Shown here piece after piece: positions 60,656-64,000 of a stretch of DNA of 64,000 nucleotides. Location of the stretch: assembly GCA_009702045.1 (NCBI GenBank), contig WLIV01000003.1, forward strand, positions 131,591-195,590, given 5' to 3'. This DNA is from Actinomycetota bacterium (GTDB lineage: Bacteria > Actinomycetota > Acidimicrobiia > Acidimicrobiales > Ilumatobacteraceae). Each line of letters opens with the position of its first letter. Within the stretch, counting starts at the first letter, position 1. Below the pieces are notes generated by a model that was given only the letters and a program-made list of their open reading frames with translations, ran no database searches and was not told the DNA's origin. A program made the position numbers and the translations under genes.

Positions 60656-61194
60656 CTGCGGCGGGCTTCGGCGGCGTCGAGTTGTGCGCGGGTGAGCAGG
60701 GCGTGCATTTGCAGACCGGCCGCAGTCAGTGCCGAGCCGCCGTCGGGGCTGCGGTCGATGACGCACACCACGTGCTCGACGAGTGCGCCGAGACCGCGCA
60801 GGTCGTTGGTGCTGATGACCACCTGTCCGCCGGTGGTGATGACGTCCTCGATGACGCACACTCGGCGGCCGGCGATCTCGCTGCCCTCGGCCAGCAACGC
60901 AGTGCCGTACTGCTTGGCTTCCTTGCGCACGAACGCGGCGGGCAGACCGGTGTGCAGCGAGAGTGCGGTGGCGAGCGGGATACCGCCCATCTCCAGGCCG
61001 GCCAGCACTTCGGTGTCGGCCGGAATCATCGGCGCCAGCGCCTCGGCGATACGCGCCAGCAGTGCGGGCTGCGCCTCGAAGCGGTACTTGTCGAAGTACT
61101 CGGTGGCGATCTGACCGGAGCGCAGGGTGAACGTGCCGGTCAACCGGGCGACGGTGTTGATCTGATCGGCAAGGGCATCAAGCGGGAGTGACAT
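60652..61194 (-). CDS. pyrE: Orotate phosphoribosyltransferase
   Basis: 180 residues. The PRPP-binding loop VCVIEDVITTGGQVV, the dimer loop VRKEAKQYG and the N-terminal SGQIATEYFDKYRFE are diagnostic. It joins orotate to PRPP in pyrimidine synthesis. It is the last gene of the purA-purB-tesB-pyrE run, 4 bases after the thioesterase gene. Confidence 0.95.
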   Translation of the reverse strand: MSLPLDALADQINTVARLTGTFTLRSGQIATEYFDKYRFEAQPALLARIAEALAPMIPADTEVLAGLEMGGIPLATALSLHTGLPAAFVRKEAKQYGTALLAEGSEIAGRRVCVIEDVITTGGQVVISTNDLRGLGALVEHVVCVIDRSPDGGSALTAAGLQMHALLTRAQLDAAEARRS

Positions 61195-61198
61195 TCAC

Positions 61199-62017
61199 TC
61201 AGTCTTGCGGTTCGCGGGCGTGACGCACCAACGCTTCTTGCGCGACGGTGGCCACGTGGGTGCCGTCCTGTGCGAAGACATGGCCGATCCCCAGCCCCCG
61301 CGCGCCCTGGTACGAGTGCGATGAGATGTCGTACAGGTGCCACTCGTCGGCCTTGAACGGCCGGTGGAACCAGATCGTGTGGTCGAGGCTCGCCGACATC
61401 GTCAGTTCGCTGCCGTTGGCGGCACTGAAGGTGGGGTGGCAGGCGCGCACCGAATCGATCGGCACATCGTCGCTCATGTACGCCAACCAGCAGCGGTGCA
61501 GCAACTCGTCGGCGGGCAGCGCGTCCGTGACCTTCATCCACACGGCCATTCGCCCCGCGCCGTCGCGGAGCGTTCCGCCGAGCTGCGAGCGGTCGATCGT
61601 GCGTCGGTCGAACGTCGTCGTCCACGCATCGCTGACGAGGTGCTCGGGCCCGGGCAGCGTGGTGTCGAAGTGCACGGTCTGTATATCCTCGGTCTGCTCG
61701 GCCACATGGAACGAGGCTTCGAGGTTGAGGATCGCGCCGACTGCCTGGCGGGCGACGACGCGTCGAGTGGCGAAGCTGCGGCCGTTGCGGATGCGGTCGA
61801 CCTCGAAACGAATCGGCTCGGTGTGGTCGCCGCGGCGGATGAAGTACGACCGCAGCGAGTGCACCATCAGCTCGGGCTCAACCGTGGCTGCCGCGGCGCG
61901 CAATGACTGGGCCACGATCTGGCCGCCGAACAGGCCGCCCCACGGGTAATGCGGTCCCTGACCGACGTAGGTGTCGGGGCCATGGGGCTGTAGGTCGAAC
62001 AGTTCGCTGGCGGTCAT
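61199..62017 (-). CDS. tesB: Acyl-CoA thioesterase II
   Basis: 272 residues from the ATG at 62017. Double-hotdog TesB: YPWGGLFGGQIVAQSL, HSLRSYFIRRGDHTEPI, RRVVARQAVGAI and the catalytic Asp in SASLDHTIWFHRPFKADEW; the Thr/Gln partners are also in place. It hydrolyses medium to long acyl-CoAs. It sits between purB (7-base gap) and pyrE, an unusual place for a lipid enzyme, perhaps only sharing a housekeeping promoter. Confidence 0.93.
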   Translation of the reverse strand: MTASELFDLQPHGPDTYVGQGPHYPWGGLFGGQIVAQSLRAAAATVEPELMVHSLRSYFIRRGDHTEPIRFEVDRIRNGRSFATRRVVARQAVGAILNLEASFHVAEQTEDIQTVHFDTTLPGPEHLVSDAWTTTFDRRTIDRSQLGGTLRDGAGRMAVWMKVTDALPADELLHRCWLAYMSDDVPIDSVRACHPTFSAANGSELTMSASLDHTIWFHRPFKADEWHLYDISSHSYQGARGLGIGHVFAQDGTHVATVAQEALVRHAREPQD

Positions 62018-62024
62018 GTGGAGC

Positions 62025-63335
62025 TCAGCCCAAGTGCAATGCGTCGAGCGCGTCGACTCCGCGGCCTGCGTGGCGGATGGCGCGCGAGAGGTCGAACGCG
62101 TCGTCGAGCACGCTGGCCGGCACGGTGACGCGTGGGTCGGCTTCGAGTAAGTCGCGGAACATGCGGTTCTCGTCCCACGAGCGCGAGGCGTTCTCCTGCA
62201 CGATGCGGTAGGCCTCATCGCGCGACAGCCCGGCCTGCACCAGACCCAGGAGTACGGGCTGGCTGAACACCAGGCCGTAGCTGCTGTTCAGGTTGTCGAT
62301 CATTCGCTGCGGGTAGACCTGCAGCCCCTGCAGCAGGCGGTTCATACGGCGCAGCACGTAATACGCCAGCAGCGCACTGTCCGGCAGCACGATGCGCTCA
62401 ACCGAACTGTGCGAGATATCGCGTTCGTGCCACAACGCCACGTCCTGCAGACCAGCCTGCAGGTTGCCGCGCAGCACGCGCGACAGACCGCTGATGGTCT
62501 CGGCGGCGATCGGGTTGCGCTTGTGCGGCATTGCGCTCGAGCCCTTCTGGCCCGGCTTGAATCCCTCCTGCGCCTCGCGCAACTCGGTGCGCTGCAGGTG
62601 GCGCAACTCCACAGCGATGAGCTCCATCGTGGAGCCGACGGAGGCGCACGCGTAGAGGAACTGCGCGTGACGATCACGGGCGATCACCTGGGTGGCGGGC
62701 ACTGCGTGCAGTTCCAACGCCTCCGCGACGTGCTGCTCGATCGCCGGGTCGATGTTGCTGAACGTGCCGACCGCCCCGCTGAGCTTGCACACGGCCACGA
62801 CACGTCGGGCCTCGACGAGCCGAGTGCGATCGCGGTCGACCTGCAGCGCCCACAGTGCAACTTTGGCGCCGAACGTCGTGGGCTCGGCGTGTACGCCGTG
62901 AGTGCGGCCGATCATCACCGTGTCGCGGTGCTCGCGGGCGAGCAGCACGAGCGTGCGCAGTAGTTCGGTGGAGGCTGCGATGAGCAGATCGCACGCGTCG
63001 CGCATCATCCAGCACCATGCGGTGTCGACGACGTCGCTGCTGGTGAGTCCGTAGTGGATCCAGGCGCCGGCGGGTGCACCGATCGCGGCCTGCACCACGT
63101 CGACGAACGCAGCCACGTCGTGGTCGGTGACGGCTTCCCGCGCGCTGACCGCCTCCACGAAGGCCTCGTCGACGATCGGCGACTTCGCTCGGCACGTGCG
63201 CGCATCGTCGGCGGGTACGACTCCCAACGCGGCATGCGCCTCGGTGGCCAGTAGTTCGATCTCCAGATAACGGTCGAAGCGGGCCGTGTCGCTGAAGATG
63301 TTGGCCATCTCGGGAAGGGTGTAGCGAGGGATCAT
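62025..63335 (-). CDS. purB: Adenylosuccinate lyase
   Basis: 436 residues. The fumarase-superfamily signature GSSAMPHKRNPI is present, with HYGLTSSDVVDTAW and GRTHGVHAEPTTFG as the other active-site segments. It acts twice in purine synthesis (SAICAR to AICAR, adenylosuccinate to AMP). It follows purA by 12 bases, so consecutive enzymes of AMP synthesis are co-transcribed. Confidence 0.96.
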   Translation of the reverse strand: MIPRYTLPEMANIFSDTARFDRYLEIELLATEAHAALGVVPADDARTCRAKSPIVDEAFVEAVSAREAVTDHDVAAFVDVVQAAIGAPAGAWIHYGLTSSDVVDTAWCWMMRDACDLLIAASTELLRTLVLLAREHRDTVMIGRTHGVHAEPTTFGAKVALWALQVDRDRTRLVEARRVVAVCKLSGAVGTFSNIDPAIEQHVAEALELHAVPATQVIARDRHAQFLYACASVGSTMELIAVELRHLQRTELREAQEGFKPGQKGSSAMPHKRNPIAAETISGLSRVLRGNLQAGLQDVALWHERDISHSSVERIVLPDSALLAYYVLRRMNRLLQGLQVYPQRMIDNLNSSYGLVFSQPVLLGLVQAGLSRDEAYRIVQENASRSWDENRMFRDLLEADPRVTVPASVLDDAFDLSRAIRHAGRGVDALDALHLG

Positions 63336-63347
63336 TGCAACGTCACC

Positions 63348-64000
63348 TTATTGCCACGTGACATAGCTCTCCCGCTCGGCGCCAGTGCCGACGATGCGGA
63401 CGGGGATACCGACTTCTCGCTCCACCAACTCGATGAGCGCATGCGCACCTGCTGGCAGCGCGTCGACATCCGTGGTGGCGCTGATGTCGGTGAGCCAACC
63501 GGGCAACACCTCATAGATCGGCTGGCCGTCCGCGGTGTAGTCGGTGCACACCTTGATCTCCTCGAACGTGTCGAGTACGTCGAGCTTGGTGAGCGCGAGT
63601 TCGGTGAGACTGTTGATGCGTACGGCCTTGCGCAGCATCACCAGATCGAGCCAACCGCAACGACGACGACGGCCGGTGACCGTGCCGAACTCGCGGCCGA
63701 TCTCGACGAGCTTGTCGCCCAACTCGTCGGTGAGTTCCGTGGGGAACGGGCCACTTCCGACGCGGGTTGAATATGCCTTGGTAATACCGACGATGCGGCT
63801 GAGATACCGCGGGCCGATGCCCGTGCCAACGCAGGCTCCACCGGCGGTGGGGTTCGAGGACGTGACGAACGGATACGTGCCGTGGTCGAGGTCGAGGAAC
63901 GTGGCCTGCGCCCCTTCCAGCAGGAGTGCATCGTCGCGGTCGAGTGCCTCGTGCAGCATTTCCACTGTGTCGGTCACGTACGGAGCGAGACGGGCGCCGA
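63348..64000 (-). CDS. purA: Adenylosuccinate synthetase (5' end outside window)
   Basis: The C-terminal about 217 residues are visible and the frame stays open to the window edge. [53 protein letters not shown] and [18 protein letters not shown] are PurA landmarks, including the Arg-Val-Gly-Ser-Gly-Pro switch region. It makes adenylosuccinate from IMP, aspartate and GTP, the substrate of the enzyme encoded next. Confidence 0.95.
   Translation of the reverse strand, partial: GARLAPYVTDTVEMLHEALDRDDALLLEGAQATFLDLDHGTYPFVTSSNPTAGGACVGTGIGPRYLSRIVGITKAYSTRVGSGPFPTELTDELGDKLVEIGREFGTVTGRRRRCGWLDLVMLRKAVRINSLTELALTKLDVLDTFEEIKVCTDYTADGQPIYEVLPGWLTDISATTDVDALPAGAHALIELVEREVGIPVRIVGTGAERESYVTWQ

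Noticed and set aside
1-64000. CRISPR array, insertion sequence or prophage
   Set aside because: No regularly spaced repeats with spacers, transposase, integrase or phage structural genes were found on either strand.

Overview
The window is GC-rich, gene-dense chromosomal DNA from an Actinomycetota bacterium. Evidence is the cell-envelope cluster fhaA-fhaB-pstP-rodA-pbpA-pknB with pabA and crgA beside it, a DUF6777/zinc-ribbon protein, abundant GTG starts, and many start codons placed 6-8 bases behind a TANNNT box (probable leaderless mRNAs). The mix of CoA-ester catabolism, MeaA-type mutase and YHYH proteins suggests an Acidimicrobiia (Ilumatobacter-like) lineage; that placement is inference. 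No rRNA, complete tRNA, CRISPR array, transposase or prophage gene was seen. Genes run off both ends (a flavin-dependent oxidoreductase at the left, purA at the right).

Layout. 1-4.5 kb: flavin oxidoreductase, radical SAM/SPASM protein, DUF985 cupin, MFS exporter, NTF2-like protein. 4.5-11.7 kb: a tightly overlapped minus-strand operon of five exported proteins (YHYH lipoprotein, Tat multicopper oxidase, PEBP-type lipoprotein, a second YHYH protein with an alternating-His leader, and an unknown lipoprotein), divergent from an OmpR-type two-component system across 84 bases that hold an 18-bp palindrome. This is the best candidate here for an undescribed system. 11.7-21.1 kb: DUF6777 protein, a PAS sensor kinase and NarL-type regulator, methionine aminopeptidase, thioesterase, solitary N6-type DNA methyltransferase, pantothenate kinase, and a HAD / HTH / thiamine-binding mini-operon. 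21.1-25.5 kb: phytoene-desaturase-like oxidoreductase, MeaA mutase, Aat. 25.5-34.2 kb: growth and division control (FhaA/B, PstP, RodA, PbpA, PknB, CrgA) plus PabA and a possible DnaA-box pair.

34.2-48.0 kb: thiolase, MarR, class III aminotransferase, lipoproteins, ferredoxin reductase, pectinacetylesterase-like protein, then a molybdopterin oxidoreductase / two acyl-CoA dehydrogenases / AttH-like protein operon divergent from an acyl-CoA synthetase and an ACAD10-type phosphotransferase. This looks like a CoA-dependent catabolic module. A TTGAC-N6-GTCA site in its divergent promoter recurs before the SDR gene at 51 kb. 48.0-51.0 kb: small accessory block with an intact YefM/YoeB pair, small unknown genes, a second toxin-antitoxin locus whose toxin is frameshifted, repeats at gene borders and a tRNA-3'-end-like sequence. 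51-60.7 kb: SDR, a 2012-residue alpha-2-macroglobulin-like lipoprotein lacking the thioester motif, a LarA-like protein coupled to an FAD-linked dehydrogenase. 60.6-64 kb: purA-purB-tesB-pyrE on the minus strand.
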